From: Ahaetulla prasina
Taxonomy: Eukaryota > Chordata > Lepidosauria > Squamata > Colubridae
Length of the DNA stretch: 64,000 bases
Direction of reading: 5' to 3'
Assembly (NCBI RefSeq): GCF_028640845.1
Contig: NC_080540.1
Span: forward strand, 282,056,524 to 282,120,523
Shown here: positions 12,735 to 23,875 of the stretch, piece after piece
How the letters are laid out: every line of letters begins with the position of its first letter
Numbering within the stretch: the stretch's first letter is position 1
Program-made: the position numbers and the translations under genes
The notes under the pieces: model-generated
Databases searched by the model: none
What the model saw: the letters and a program-made list of their open reading frames with translations, nothing else
Told to the model about the DNA's origin: nothing

Positions 12735-14074
12735 TAACTCTTTTTCCCCCTTGGAAGCCCAGAGCTGACTTCTTCCTCAAAAGTCTGAAAGCTACCATAG
12801 ATTCCAGCAATCTGGAAGAAAAATGTCCTGTCTGAATGAAACATTTGGATTTCATTTAGGAAGTCTTGGGGTTTTCACATTCTGCATGTGGTTACACTTT
12901 AAATTTAATCAATGTTAAATGTTTTCAGTGAACCCCATCAGCGGTTTCATCTACTTGTATAATATGAACTTAATGCAGTTTTTTAAAAAAAAAATTAAAA
13001 AGGTTTTTTCCAAGATTGAGCAGCACTGAATCAGGTTCTATCTCTCCCCCCCACCTCTGTCCTTTTATTGGGATAAACAACATGAAACTAGAGAAGTCTT
13101 CACATTATCGATTTTTTAAAACTTTCTGATTCCCAATGTTGTTGTTTTTTAATTCTGCTTTTTGTTTTGCTTTTGTTCAACAACTTCAATAAAGCCTGGC
13201 ATACATGGAACATAAAAAAACAGAGTTGGAAGGGACCTTGGAGGTCTTCTAGTCTAACCCCCTGCTCAAGCAGGAGACCCTCTACCATTTCAAACAAATG
13301 GTTGTCCAGTCTCTTTTTGAAAGCCTCCAGTGATGGAACACCCACAACGTCTGAAGACAACATTGGTTGATGGGTCTCACCGTTAGGAATTTTCTCCTTA
13401 GTTCAGGGATCAGCAACCTGCGGCTCTGGAGCCGCATGTGGCTCTTTCATCCCTCTGCTGCAACTCCCTGTCACTCAAAATATGTGTCACCACTGTCAAT
13501 GTGCAACACCCGCCGTCATGAAATTTTTTGAGCTTTTCGACCTCCGGTAGGCCAACTATGGATAAATTCAAGAAAAGAAAAGTTTCAGAAGAAAACTGAA
13601 TGTTTAATTCAACTACATATGCTAGTTTTGTGGTCGCTCAGGAAATAATCAGCAAAGGAAGGGTTTTGTGGCTCTCAGTGTTTTCTTTTCTGTGGGAAAC
13701 GGGTCCAAATGGCTCTTTGAGTGTTTATGGTTGCTGACCCCTGCCTTAGTTCTAGGTGGCTTCTCTCCTTGGTTAGTGTCCATCTGTTGTCTTGCCTTTT
13801 GGTGGAAAATAGTTTGAACCCCTCGTCTTTGTAGGTATCCCTCAAATATTGGAACACTGCTATCATATTTTCTCTACTCCTTTTTTTCATTAGACTAGAC
13901 ATACCCAATTCCTGTAACCGTTCTTCATAGCCTCCAATCCCTGATCATTCTTATTGCTCTTCTCATACAATACATGCATGCCATGGAATTGTTTATATGC
14001 AGTTGCCTATTGCTTGGCTGATAACCTGTTGAATAAATAGAAAACTTTATTTAATAGAAAAGAGACAAGATCTT
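12735..14074. repeat. Parental copy (copy 2) of the 1.3 kb duplicated unit, a CR1 3' region on the minus strand
   Basis: A (12735-about 13815) and B (about 13816-14074, resuming at 18558) are collinear. The minus-strand reading is a CR1 LINE 3' part, including 'ccaatatttgaggga' and the 'gcttgagcagggggttaga' block, interrupted by a hAT MITE. TAACTCTTTTT is present at the left edge (12735-12745) and again at 18574-18584, to the right of Gypsy A. This locus keeps about 20 bp at the A/B boundary that copy 1 lacks, which supports it as the source. Confidence 0.82.
13404..13743. mobile_element. hAT-type MITE (TIR CAGGGATCAGCAACC), copy 2
   Basis: The TSD CCTTAGTT is at 13396-13403 and 13744-13751. 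It carries the 18 bp missing from its paralogue at 8978-9299 and shares the same CR1 insertion site, so the MITE was present before the duplication. Confidence 0.9.
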
Positions 14075-14252
14075 TGTTAGATTCGGGCAATAACGAGGCA
14101 GGAGACCAGGATAGTGACAACAGCTCTTTACTATAGGGTGAACCCAGCAACCAGGCTGGGGAAAAACCTCTCCTTAAATACAGTTTAGCCGGGGGCTTCA
14201 ACCAATCAGCAACGTGCTATTTTCCCGCCAAAACTCTTAAAGATACATTACA
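14075..14252 (-). repeat. Gypsy A 3' LTR (178 bp)
   Basis: It runs TGTTAG...ATTACA on the plus strand, so TGTAAT...CTAACA in element sense. It is identical to the 5' LTR except for one A/G difference (CAACCAGG here versus CAACCGGG). TATTTAAGG in element sense is a plausible TATA element. Confidence 0.95.
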
Positions 14253-14267
14253 CTCCTTCCCTCCCAG
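14253..14267 (-). promoter_or_regulatory. Gypsy A polypurine tract
   Basis: In element sense this is CTGGGAGGGAAGGAG, directly abutting the 3' LTR. This is the expected plus-strand primer position for LTR retrotransposons. Confidence 0.8.
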
Positions 14268-14303
14268 AAGGCACTTTACCTCCATCTACTTAAAATTTAC
14301 ATT

Positions 14304-15780
14304 TTATTTATCGACGTAATCACGCAAGTAGACTGGGCGTCTCCTGACTCTTTCAGACCTGCGCAATTCATTCCCTGGGAGTGAGTCGAGCTGACCGGAG
14401 GGACTGCTTGTTCCTCTCAGCTCCTCCTCTAGGCCATCCGGCCCTGGATTATTTGCAGAGTCGTCCCTGCTGTCTTCTGGAGGAACCGGTTGGCGTCGCT
14501 GGACCTCCTGGAACTCAGATAAGTCCCGCGTTTGCCCGGGTTTGAGTCAGCTGTGGATTCAAACATTGTATAGTCAGGGCCTGTTTCGTCTGATTCTATT
14601 TGTTGTTATCGTTTTCTTATTTGGTCTATGTGGCGCTTCCATACCCGGCCATCCTCTATCTCTACTAGATATGATTTTGGACCTGTTATTTCTAGGATTT
14701 TTCCTGCTAACCAGGTCGGGCCTCGCTGTAGTTGTGTGCCCACACTAGTCGCCTATTGCCATCCCTCTTGTTTTTCAGTTGTCCCTTTTGTAACCGTCTG
14801 GTGTGTAGTTTGGGTTTAAGCGGTCTAGTGGGCACCTGAGTTTCCGACCCATTAATAGCTCTGCCGGCTGCGCCAGTTGTGACACAGGGGTTCTGTGTTG
14901 GACTGCTAGGAATATATCGATTTTGTTTGCCAACCGCCTGGCTTGATTCTGGACAATGCTTCCTTTGCGCTCCGAACGAAACGTTCTGCAAGGCCGTTCG
15001 TCGCAGGGTGGAAAGGCGCCAAGAGGACATGCCGAATGCCCTCCTCTGCCAAGTACCCCTCAAACTGGGTTGCCGTGAATTGCGGGCCGTTATCGGAGAC
15101 TAAAGTGTCGGGCAACCCATGGGTTACAAATAGGTGCCGTAGGACTGAGATCACGGCCTCGGCTGTCATGGATCTCATAAGAATGATTTCCAGCCATTTG
15201 GAGTAGGCATCGATTACTACCAGAAAGGTTTGGCCATGGAAGGGGCCGGCAAAATCGATATGGATCCTAGACCATGGGCCCTGGGGTCTCTCCCATTCCC
15301 GAACCGGGGCCGTTGGGGGTAGCGGTCTGGACTCCTGGCAGGCCTGACATTTCCCTACCCTTTCAGCAATTTCCGTCCATTAGGGCCACCACACATAGCT
15401 TCTCGCTAGACCCTTCATCCTCACGATCCCTGGGTGGCCTTCGTGAAGGATCCAATACCTTTTCCCTCAATTTCTCTGGGATCACCACTCGATCCCCCCA
15501 TAGCAGGCACCCCCCTTGAGCTGAGAGTTCCCCACGTTTTTTACAAACTCTTTAAAACGCTCGCCCGGCGCAGCGGGCCAACCTCTTTGTACCCAACCAA
15601 TTACAGTCCTTATTGTAATGTCCTTACTGAAGCCGAGCCACCTCTTTGGATGTGACTGGGCCAGAGTCCAAGAGTCAATTAGTAGAACTGGTATCCCGGA
15701 GTGGGGTCTTCAATAGTCTCTGGTAGCGGGCATCTGCTCAGGCGTCTGCATGCCTAATTCCTTTCCTGGCCGGTGTAGTA
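14304..15780 (-). pseudogene. Gypsy A integrase and C-terminal tail (broken)
   Basis: In the piece 15178-14906 the integrase core is legible: a SDNGPQF block with the second catalytic Asp, then HPATNGLAERF with the catalytic Glu. Upstream, the H2C2 zinc-binding and first-Asp regions are readable only across frame changes. Downstream the equivalent of the Gypsy B C-terminal region (GRKLRCPLDR, then a GPKSYLVE-like block and a basic tail) is present in pieces to a stop at 14304-14306. The coding region is interrupted shortly after the core (near 14905) relative to Gypsy B. It cannot make a full integrase as sequenced. Confidence 0.88.
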
Positions 15781-16150
15781 ATTTGTAAGAATACGCTGCC
15801 AGGAAGATAGTCCATCGGGTCAGTCTTGGCGAAAGTGCCACAGGCGTTGGTGATCGCCCAGCAGACCTAGTAAAGGTCTATGGTCCGTGATGATTTCAAA
15901 ATCACGACCAAATACATACTCATGGAATTTCTTTACTCCTGAGACTATAGCCAAGGCTTCCTTATCAAGCTGGCTATAATTCCTTTCAGTTGATGACATG
16001 GTTCGGGAGTAGTATGCAATAGGGGCTTCTGTGCCATTTGGTAACCTGTGGCTGAGCACAGCCCCACCCCATAGGAGATGCATCGCAGCTTAACACTAAT
16101 GGCAGCGTGCCATTGTACTGGATAAGGAGGCTATCACTCGATGGGAGATT
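15781..16150 (-). pseudogene. Gypsy A RNase H domain (broken)
   Basis: The open piece 16083-15820 contains AVLSHRLPNGTEAPIAYYSR, LDKEALAIVSGVKKFHEY and ITDHRPLLGL. These are the second and third acidic positions of a Gypsy RNase H. The first Asp motif lies just upstream in a different frame. It sits between the RT and integrase pieces, as in Gypsy B. Confidence 0.88.
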
Positions 16151-16152
16151 CT

Positions 16153-16890
16153 TTACCTTGAATGCCCTAGCTTCCGCCTTTCCCCAAGACCATGCAGCCT
16201 TCTTGGATAATTATGCAGCGGCTCGGCTACTGTTGCCTTATTCCTTAAGAATACTGCGTAGAAGTTGACCAGACCTAAGAATGCCTGTAACTCCGTTTTG
16301 TTCTTTGGGACCGGGGCCTTCCTGATGGCCCGTATTTTGCTCTCAGTGGGGTGAATCCCTTCCCTGTCTATCCGGTAGCCCAGGAATTCCACAGACTCAA
16401 CCCCGATCTGGCATTTGTTCAGTTTAACTGTGAGACCGGGAGACCGGAAAATGCCCAAAACTTTTCGCAGCCTTACCCCTAATTCCTCTAGATTCTCGGC
16501 GGATACCAGTACATCGTCAAAGTATGGTACCACCCCTGGTAGGCCCTGTAATAGCCGCTCCATTAGGTTCTGGAATAACCCTGGAGCCACGCTAACCCCA
16601 AACTGTAACCGGGTGCACTTAAAAGCCCCTCTGTGAGTCACAATTGTCTGCGCTTCGGCTGTGCTGCTATCTACGGGCAGCTGTTGATAGGCTTGGGCCA
16701 GGTCTAGCTTGGCAAAGACTTGCCCTTGCCCCATTGAATGCAGTAAGTGCTGTACCACCGGGACGGGGTAAGCACTCTTTTGCAACGCTTTGTTAAGCGT
16801 TGCCTTATAGTCAGCGCAAATCCGGACCGATCCGTCCGGTTTGACTGGGGTGACTATAGGGGTCTCCCACTTAGCATGGTCAATTGGCAC
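16153..16890 (-). pseudogene. Gypsy A reverse transcriptase (longest intact piece, 245 codons)
   Basis: The minus-strand frame covers most of the RT palm. GSVRICADYKATLNKALQ, FAKLDLAQAYQQLPVD (first catalytic Asp) and the YFDD catalytic box (codons at 16513-16524) are intact, followed by the LNKCQIGVESVEFLGYRI and AFLGLVNFYAVFLRNKATVA thumb blocks. The start at 16890 is internal, because RT sequence also lies upstream in another frame. The frame ends by running out of homology after 'LHNYP'. This RT keeps its active site, unlike Gypsy B. Confidence 0.93.
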
Positions 16891-17115
16891 TAGAATTCCC
16901 TGGTTTACTAGCTTGTCTAGTTCCCGGTCAATCCTGGGCTTTAAACGGGACCCTCCTAGCCTTTAACGGATAGGGCAACTTGGGGTCTAAGTTAAAGGAT
17001 ATAGGGGTCCCCTTGTACTTGCCCAGGCAGTCTCTGAAAACGCCCCAAATTCTTCATGAGTGCGTCTTTGAGGTTGACTTCTTCTGAAGATTCCAGTCAC
17101 TCCCATGCCCAATGC

Positions 17116-17436
17116 TCAGAACCAGTCCAGTCCCAACAAGCTTGGCAGGGTCCCATCGACTATGGTGATGGGCAGAGTTTTCTTGTAGTGTCCATACTCG
17201 ACGTGGACGGACGTTACCCCTCGAACAGGGATGCGATTTCCTTGGTAGTCTTGTACCTTTAATTTCTGTGTTTTCAGCTTGCGCTTTGCGATGGCGGGTA
17301 AGGCTTTCACGAGGGTGTCCCAGGACATGATCGTGATCGATGAGCCTGTGTCCACCTCAATCGGCATGGCACCCCTCAATCTTTGCTTTGTAAAGATTTT
17401 CTTCTCTAGGCGTGTTGATGCGTGACCCACTATCAC
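17116..17436 (-). pseudogene. Gypsy A retropepsin-type protease piece (106 codons)
   Basis: It contains the aspartic protease active-site motif DTGSS (first codon near 17352), the flap-side NRIPVRG stretch and a C-terminal LPSLLGLDWF. This is a retropepsin fold signature for Gypsy elements. It lies directly downstream of the zinc-knuckle region and in the +1 frame relative to it. Confidence 0.92.
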
Positions 17437-17439
17437 GGT

Positions 17440-18280
17440 TGTTCATTTTGCGCCTTTTTTTCTTGACCAATCACGGGCCGCTTGCCGTTCCCGCTCTGAT
17501 TGGTTGGTTTGAATTTTGGCGGGAAGGTTGAGGTGCTCGACAGACCTGTGCTAGGTGCCCTTCTTTCGCACGCCGACATGTTGCATCTTTGAATTTGCAT
17601 TGTTGACGCTGGTGTTGCCCTCCGCAACTTCCGCAGTCGCCCCGGTCTTCTTTCTCCGGCCTCCCGGTGTGGAAGACTCCTTCCTCATCCTCGCCGTCGA
17701 TTCGGCCTGGACCTCTTCATTGTGGACGGGGTTGATTTTCGCACTAGCCACCTTGGTGTGAGCGGCTTTTGTAGGGTTTCCGCCGCTTGGGTGGACATCT
17801 CGTGAGCTCTGGCTTGTCCAGGCGTTTGCCAGCGTTAGGTTGCTTTTGGATAGCAGCCGCCTCGCAAACGGATGTCCCTGACCCCACGATGAGTTGTTCC
17901 AACAGTTCCTCATCCAAATCTCGGTACCCACAATATTTGGAGGCTTTCTCAGGGCGGCCATGTATTCGCTGATGGACTCGCCCTCTTGCTGTCTCGCTCC
18001 CAAATTCAAACCGTTGCACATACTTGGACGGTGTTGGTGCAAATGGTTCTTCAATAGGTTCTGCAGAGTTTGCCACGATACCGATTGTACGGCGTTGGCT
18101 CTGCCAGGGCTTCTGCGGTGTCGAAACTTCTGGACCGCAGTGGCTCAGGAAATACGCCTTTCCTGTTGTCTGAAACTCCTTGCAGTTCGTTTGCCTCAGG
18201 AAACACTCGAAGCGAGCCATGTATGTTCCCCATTTCTCCTTGGCTGGGTCAAACGGCGCGGGCGGTGTGTAGCTGGCCAT
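17440..18280 (-). pseudogene. Gypsy A gag (capsid and zinc-knuckle nucleocapsid), frameshifted
   Basis: The start at 18280 (MASYTPPAPFDPAKEKWGTY) corresponds to the Gypsy B gag start. The capsid-like region is split over at least three frames (18280-17744, 18233-18051, 18054-17551), while start and zinc-knuckle frames agree overall. The first CCHC-like knuckle is legible at about 17597-17635. The second has lost a codon together with one of its Cys ligands. It is a non-functional relic. Confidence 0.85.
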
Positions 18281-18359
18281 CGCTGCTTTCCGCCCCTTGT
18301 TTGCTGGGTTCGCTGCTTCCTGGTGAGTTCAGCTCTTTTCCTGGCTCTCTTAGCCTCGA

Positions 18360-18379
18360 AATCCCACCCTCGTCGCCAG
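18360..18379 (-). promoter_or_regulatory. Gypsy A primer-binding site
   Basis: Immediately inside the 5' LTR, element sense reads CTGGCGACGAGGGTGGGATT. Gypsy B has the same block after its LTR (TTGGCGACGAGGGTGGGATT). TGGCGAC... fits a tRNA 3'-CCA complement, but the primer tRNA could not be assigned. Confidence 0.75.
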
Positions 18380-18557
18380 TGTTAGATTCGGGCAATAACG
18401 AGGCAGGAGACCAGGATAGTGACAACAGCTCTTTACTATAGGGTGAACCCAGCAACCGGGCTGGGGAAAAACCTCTCCTTAAATACAGTTTAGCCGGGGG
18501 CTTCAACCAATCAGCAACGTGCTATTTTCCCGCCAAAACTCTTAAAGATACATTACA
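18380..18557 (-). repeat. Gypsy A 5' LTR (178 bp)
   Basis: It differs from the 3' LTR by a single base. It is flanked on the right by TSD ATCTT (18558-18562) and then resumes the interrupted B segment of the duplicated unit. Confidence 0.95.
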
Positions 18558-18586
18558 ATCTTCATTTTTGGATTAACTCTTTTTTT

Positions 18587-18974
18587 AAAAAAGGAATCAG
18601 GATTAAAAATTTGAATGATAATCTGTGGATTTTGATATTGAAGAGTTTTATTTGTTGGACTTGGACTCTATAAGTACAAATAGGTTTTTATTTATTTATT
18701 TATCATATATGCCTCCATCTTATATCAGACAGCTTACAATCAACAAAGGACCAACATAAAACATTAAAACATTGAAACCATAAACAGTAACATTACATTT
18801 GACTTTAAATTGACGAAGAAGGGGAAGAAGGGAGCAAGATGCCTACAGGGATTTTACCATGAAATTTATAAGGTAAAAAAATAAATTAAAAATAAATTAA
18901 AAAGTTTTATCATGAAATGTTGCAATACCTTTCTACATTGCAGCCACTCGATTCTAATTTTGCTTCTCCCATAG
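18587..18974. other. Mostly unrecognised; possible L2-type LINE tail near 18687-18790
   Basis: A (TTTA)n run at about 18689-18704 is followed by 'tatgcctccatcttatatca' and 'cagcttacaatcaac', resembling the 3'-terminal untranslated block of L2-like LINEs read on the minus strand. The match is weak and no ORF is seen. Confidence 0.4.
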
Positions 18975-19254
18975 TTGTTCACCTTCCCCAAAAGTCAGGC
19001 CCCGGAGGCTGGAAACGGGCCCATTTCTGGCCTTCCTAAACTTCCGGTAGGCCCGTTTTTCACTTTCCCTGAAGCTCCACACGTGCCCTGGACTTACCTG
19101 CATCCAAAACGGGCCACGTGGGGACTCCTGGGAGGGGAGGGGTGGGAGAACCAGCCAGGAGTGGGATTTGGGGTTTCTCTGAACTGCACAGAATCTTAGC
19201 TAGAGGTTCTCCTGAACCCCCGTGAACCCCCAGCAGCCCATCCCTGTGCATAAC
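18975..19254. mobile_element. MITE fragment related to the element at 55896-56303
   Basis: It shares with 55896-56303 the blocks 'catccaaaacgggccacgtg', 'gggactcctgggagggg', 'gccaggagtgggatttgg' and 'cagaatcttagctagaggtt'. The left terminus is not clear here. Confidence 0.7.
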
Positions 19255-19350
19255 CATTTGTCTGACATGGTATAGGGTTTCCTGTCTGAGCAGGGGGTTG
19301 GACTAGAAGACCTCCAAGTTCCCTTCCAACTCTGTTATTCAAGCTTCCAC
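19255..19350 (+). mobile_element. CR1-type LINE 3' end fragment
   Basis: It carries 'catttgtctgacatggtata', 'gagcagggggttggactaga' and 'cctccaagttcccttccaac', then TGTTATTC. It has the same 3' block as the other CR1 ends in this window. Confidence 0.75.
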
Positions 19351-20179
19351 TCGGTTAGGGAATAGGACAGCCATTAATTCTGAAATGAATTAGAATTCAT
19401 TTGAAGACATTCCAATGTTTGCTGCCTTAATTGATTCTTTCCTGACTTTCCTTATTATGGATTCTTTGGTGGGGGGGGGAGGGGGAATATATCTACTCCA
19501 ATCAAATCCAGCCAGTCTGCTTATATGAAAGACACAATGAAATGTGGGCCTTTGGATAGATCCATCACACACAGTTCTCACAAGGGTTGCCAGGGAAGCC
19601 CACAGGGGCTGCACTCTGAGAACCAAAGCTACGATCTATTGGAAGCCCAGGAATGAGAAAACATCAGACAGCATGTCTTTTCATTTCCTGTTTTCTATTC
19701 CTAATATCTGGCCGCCACCTCTTCTCTTGATATATTACATGTTTAGACATGCTTGCTGTCGTTTATCACATTTTCCCATTTCCTTCTGTCCCTCCTCCCC
19801 TTCAAGTCTACTCGGTCCATAATAATAAGCAAGATGTGAAGTTTCCCCCCCCCAAAAAAAAAAAGTGCAGAAGAGTCAAGCAAAGAAGGAGTTCCAGATG
19901 AGATGGAAACTGCAACTTCCTTTCGCCCTTGTGCAAAACCTATTGTGGAACAGAGGGGAGGATTCTGGTGTTCATCAAGAGAAGCAACCCTGGATCATTC
20001 ATGACCCATCGAAGAGATTTCAGCACCAGGCAATGAGTAATATTTAGTAGAACTGGAATATATAGATTCATTTCTGAATTATATTCTAAGGGGCAGAAAG
20101 AGGAAATAGCTAGCGGTTTCCCCAAATAGAATAACTCATTAGGTACTATTCATACATTACATACAAGGAACAGGCAGTA
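19351..20179. other. Intergenic DNA, nothing recognised
   Basis: Contains short homopolymer G, C and A runs (near 19470 and 19845-19865). No gene or element ends are visible. Confidence 0.5.
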
Positions 20180-20574
20180 CAGGTAGTCCTTGGCTTACAA
20201 TCATTCCTTTAGTGACCGTTTTAGTTACAACAGCATTGGAAAAAAAGGATATTTTTCAGACTTAACGTTCATTGCACCATCCCCATGGTTATGTGATCAA
20301 AATTCAAACGCTTGACAACTGGCTCAGACTTACGACGATTGCAGTGTCCTGCAGTCGTCATAAATCCTGCAAACCTGAGCCCCTTTTCTGACAAAGTCGA
20401 TGGGGAAGCCAGATTCCCTTAAGGGTGTTTCTAACTTAATAATTGCAATGATTCACTTAACAACTGTGGCCCAAGAGGTCGTAAAATGGGGCAAAATTCC
20501 TTTAACAAGCATCACACTTGTTAAGCAGCACAAATTTTGGGGCTCAGTTGTGATCATAAGTCAAGGACTACCTG
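20180..20574. mobile_element. Complete MITE with CAGGTAGTCC termini and TA target duplication
   Basis: The ends CAGGTAGTCCTTGGCTTA and TAAGTCAAGGACTACCTG form inverted repeats flanked by TA (20178-20179 and 20575-20576), as in Tc1/mariner-type insertions. The interior carries the recurring family blocks (GTGATCAAAATTCAAACGCT, CACTTAACAACTGTGGC, GTCGTAAAATGGGGCAAAA). It is non-coding. Fragments of the same family recur at least eight times in the window. Confidence 0.82.
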
Positions 20575-20576
20575 TA

Positions 20577-21249
20577 ATCCGAACTGATTGGATGGGCCAC
20601 ACTTTTCATTCAGTAGAGTGCAGCTTCAAAGATCTTGAGATCTTCCACGTTCAAGTCTTAGTTTGACATGTTCCTATAGTCACATCACAGGTCCCATATT
20701 TACATCGTCACTACCATCGTCAAAGGCCTCAGGGGTTTCCCTCATCCGGTAAACATTCAAAGGAATTTTTAAAAGGCACAGAGGTTTGTTTGGGAAGGTT
20801 TCATCTTATGAAGCATGTGGAAAAGAACCAGAATGAAAAGTTTGAAGAAAACATAAGTTATTACTCCCAAAACAACAGATTATTTCCATGTGAACCGAAT
20901 GAGGTAATGGCACTCTGCACGAAAAATACTAAGAGATATGAGAACACACCAAGGTCACATTGGCCAAGTTTTGATTGGCTGGTTGAGACACTGGAAATTT
21001 ATAAAAGGATATGGGAACTGTAATACCGGAGAGTCCTTGTATGCAGGGGAACCTATAGGGTAAAGATAAAAAAGTCATTATAGCAACTGTGGCCATTTGA
21101 TGGAAGCTCCACCTAGAAAAAAAATCTTGCACAGAAAAAAAATCTTGATTTTCTTGACCACGGTACCGAGTGAAAGGAGCAAACAGTTAATAACATAAAC
21201 TTATACTTGTTTTTACGTAACTGTCTTTGATATATGACCCTAATAGATC
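20577..21249. other. Intergenic DNA, nothing recognised
   Basis: Short unsupported frames only (for example 20790-21023, 77 codons, no domain). Confidence 0.5.
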
Positions 21250-21254
21250 TTGCC

Positions 21255-21915
21255 AATTACAGTCGTAAATCAGGTCACCATGTGACTGGACTCATTTTTT
21301 AAAATCTTTTTTGCAGTGGTCATTGAGCAAATAGCAATAGCACTTAGACTTATATACCGCTTTACAGTGCTTTAAAGCCTTCTCTAAGCGGTTTACAGAG
21401 TCGGCCTATTGTCCCCAACAATTTGGGTCCTCATTTTACCCACCTCGGAAGGATGGAAGGCTGAGTCAATTTTGAACCTGGTGAGATTTGAACTGCCAAA
21501 TTGCAGGCAGCCGGCAGCTGGCAGTCAGCAGAAGCAGCCTGCAGTACTGCACTCTAACCACTGTGCCACTGTGGTTCAATGCGGTCATAAAGGGAATGCT
21601 GCAGTTGTTAAGGGGTCATTAAGTAAATGCAGTGATCCTTAAAAGAACCCATTATTCGCTACAGGGCAATTTTGCTGAAAACCAGGAGTAAATGCCAGTT
21701 TTTGGCACAAACAGTGTAAATTGTGGTCATAAGGCTGTGGGATGCTGCAAATGGCTGTAAATGCCTGCTGGCTGCTGAGCAGCTGAAATGCGGTCATGCG
21801 ACCATGGAGGGGCATGGTCGTTAGGACCTCAAAACCGGATTGTAAGTACCTTTTGATAGGTCTGTCGTAACTTCAAATGGTCACTAAGCAACTAGATGTA
21901 AGTTGAGGACTACCC
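21255..21915. mobile_element. CAGGTAGTCC-family MITE, interrupted by a SINE
   Basis: Family-type blocks ('ggtcaccatgtgactgg', 'gcggtcataaagggaatgct', 'ggtcactaagcaac', ending 'aagttgaggactacc') lie on both sides of the SINE at 21330-21574. The left terminus is degraded. Confidence 0.65.
21330..21574 (-). mobile_element. tRNA-derived SINE, GCTATT-tailed family
   Basis: Read on the minus strand: an 'acagtggttagagtgcagta' head, then the 'gactcagccttccatccttc', 'gtgggtaaaatgaggaccca' and 'aagcggtatataagtctaag' blocks and a TGCTATTGCTATT tail. It is the second SINE family here, with other copies at 33431, 34391, 49513 and 52162. Confidence 0.85.
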
Positions 21916-22318
21916 TCAAAAAGAACAAATTAACACTGGAAAGGTTTTCTGGGCCTTAATGGTCAACAGTGATTAGCCCTTTTTGACTCCTGCAAGAAGG
22001 GAAGTCGGTATGATGAATATATTCAATACGAATCACCTATTAGAAGTATCTCATTAGCAACTCTTTCTTTGTTGCAACTATTGTATAATATTTTTAGCGT
22101 TCGATCAAAAAAAGATTGGAAATCCTAAGGAAAGATCCTTTTCAAGATTGGGAAAAGATTGATGGAGCCCATTCAAATTTCCTATACCTGATCCTTAAAA
22201 CCTGATGCCCCAAAGTGAGCATAGTTTCCAAATCCTGTCCAGACCAATAACATAATAGCCAAAATAATTGCTATGTAGATAAATCTGGTTTTGCCAATTG
22301 TGTCTTTTTTATATAAAA

Positions 22319-22439
22319 CAGGGGTCTCCAACCTTGGCAACTTTAAGACTTGTGGACTTCAACTCCCAGAGTTCCTCAGCCAGCAAAGCTGGGAGTTGAA
22401 GTCCACAAGTCTTAAAGTTGCCAAGGTTGGAGACCCCTG
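22319..22439. mobile_element. Complete palindromic hAT-type MITE (121 bp)
   Basis: A near-perfect inverted repeat: each arm reads CAGGGGTCTCCAACCTTGGC...GACTTCAACTCCCAG and meets at a small central loop. The 8-bp TSD ATATAAAA is at 22311-22318 and 22440-22447. As RNA or single-stranded DNA it would form a long hairpin. This is the best reference copy for the family. Confidence 0.95.
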
Positions 22440-22447
22440 ATATAAAA

Positions 22448-23875
22448 TATGGGGAGTAAACGTTATCTTCAAAGAACTAGGAACTGTTCCAAGCTGTTTC
22501 TCGGGAACAGGTCAGGAATGCTTTGCGAGTCGATATTGTGTATGTGGTTTTCTTTAAAAGGATAATAATTTAGAATCCCAATCTGAATCTCCCTCCCTTT
22601 TGTAAGAATAAAGATTTCAGATGACTTCACTTGACTCTAACATTCAGACAATATTCACTTGCACATATGGAAAATGATTGCTTGTCTACAACGTGTCAGT
22701 GGAAAACAAGATTGATTTCTATCATACTCTCTTGTGCATTTCTTTAAGTCCTTTCAGCTGCCATTTCATTTTGGAATGAACTTTGTATGAACATGATCAT
22801 AGAGAAGGAAATGAAGACTGGCCTCTCCATTTTCAGTCTATATATATTCCTTTTCTTTTCCTCAGAGAGTTCATTTTAGCAAGTTTTCCCACATAAAATA
22901 GTGGAAGGCTCTGGAGTTCCAGTGGGTCAACGTACCAGGCCTTCCTCGATCAATCTGTCATGAATGACATCCAGATTTACAGATGAAGCTAATATGGCGG
23001 CCCCTTCTTGAGTTGTTTAGAATAACCATGTCCATTTGGCTTTCCAATTAGATACAATAGGATTTTGGAGAAATCAGCATATCAAATGTTCAAGAAGTAA
23101 AATTCATCAAAGCAGAGCCAAATTGGCACGAACAGATTCTATTTTAAAATCTATTTATTCCACTTTATTTTAGACTATGCCTTCTGTTTCAAAATGCTGG
23201 GGTTTGGGTGAGAGAGTTCTTTTCCATTCAGCACATGCCAACTTTGTCAGATCTGGCAGGTGCTAAATATGACTCCCGGTTAATATCCTGCCAGTGTTGC
23301 AAGGCTACCACTTCAGAATCCGAGAGTCCAAATAATTGTTTTTTGTTCAGAACATACATCCACTCGTTGCTAGCAAGGTTGATCATGAAGTGTCTGGCTT
23401 GGCTAAGTTTCAATCCATCTCCCCTTGGCAATGCTAGCTGAGGAATTTTCCAACTTGAATCCCACACATCTGCAGCGCATGTCTAAAAGGAATGGAAAGG
23501 ATACTATTGCTGAAAGGTCATCCAGTCCAAATCTGTCTGTCTGTCTGTCTGAAAAATTAGGAACCATAAGAAGATGAAGAATGCATGCTTAGAGGTGAGT
23601 ATCAGCAGTGGGAGACAGATGTACTTTGCTCCCAAATGTATGCGCATTCAAGCATGCATGGCCAGAAGCTACTTCAGAAATTTAGAATAGCACATAGTGG
23701 TATTATTTACAGTACTCTTGGCTTTGATTCCTTGAGAAATCTATTTTGATTGATAAATAGGGGCAGTTAGTGCACACAAAGCTGATAAAAGATGGTGAAT
23801 AGTGTATCAGGATTTACACATACTAAGAGGGGTGTCCACAGAGAGGGTCAAAGAAAATCAAGATGCCATCCATGA
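22448..23875. other. Intergenic DNA, nothing recognised except a short (CTGT)n
   Basis: CTGT units occur near 23533-23552. Overlapping frames at 23208-23467 on both strands have no support. Confidence 0.5.

Larger units (their letters stand above)
14075..18557 (-). mobile_element. Gypsy A: Ty3/Gypsy LTR retrotransposon, minus strand, coding region broken
   Basis: It is bounded by 178-bp LTRs and a 5-bp TSD, ATCTT, at 14070-14074 and 18558-18562. The empty site is preserved in copy 1 at 8295-8299. The gene order on the minus strand is gag, protease, reverse transcriptase, RNase H, integrase, which is the Ty3/Gypsy order. No envelope gene is present. Every coding region is interrupted by frame changes. 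The LTRs differ by one base in 178, suggesting a recent insertion despite the damage. LTR and protein wording are close to Gypsy B at 41797-46361. Confidence 0.96.
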
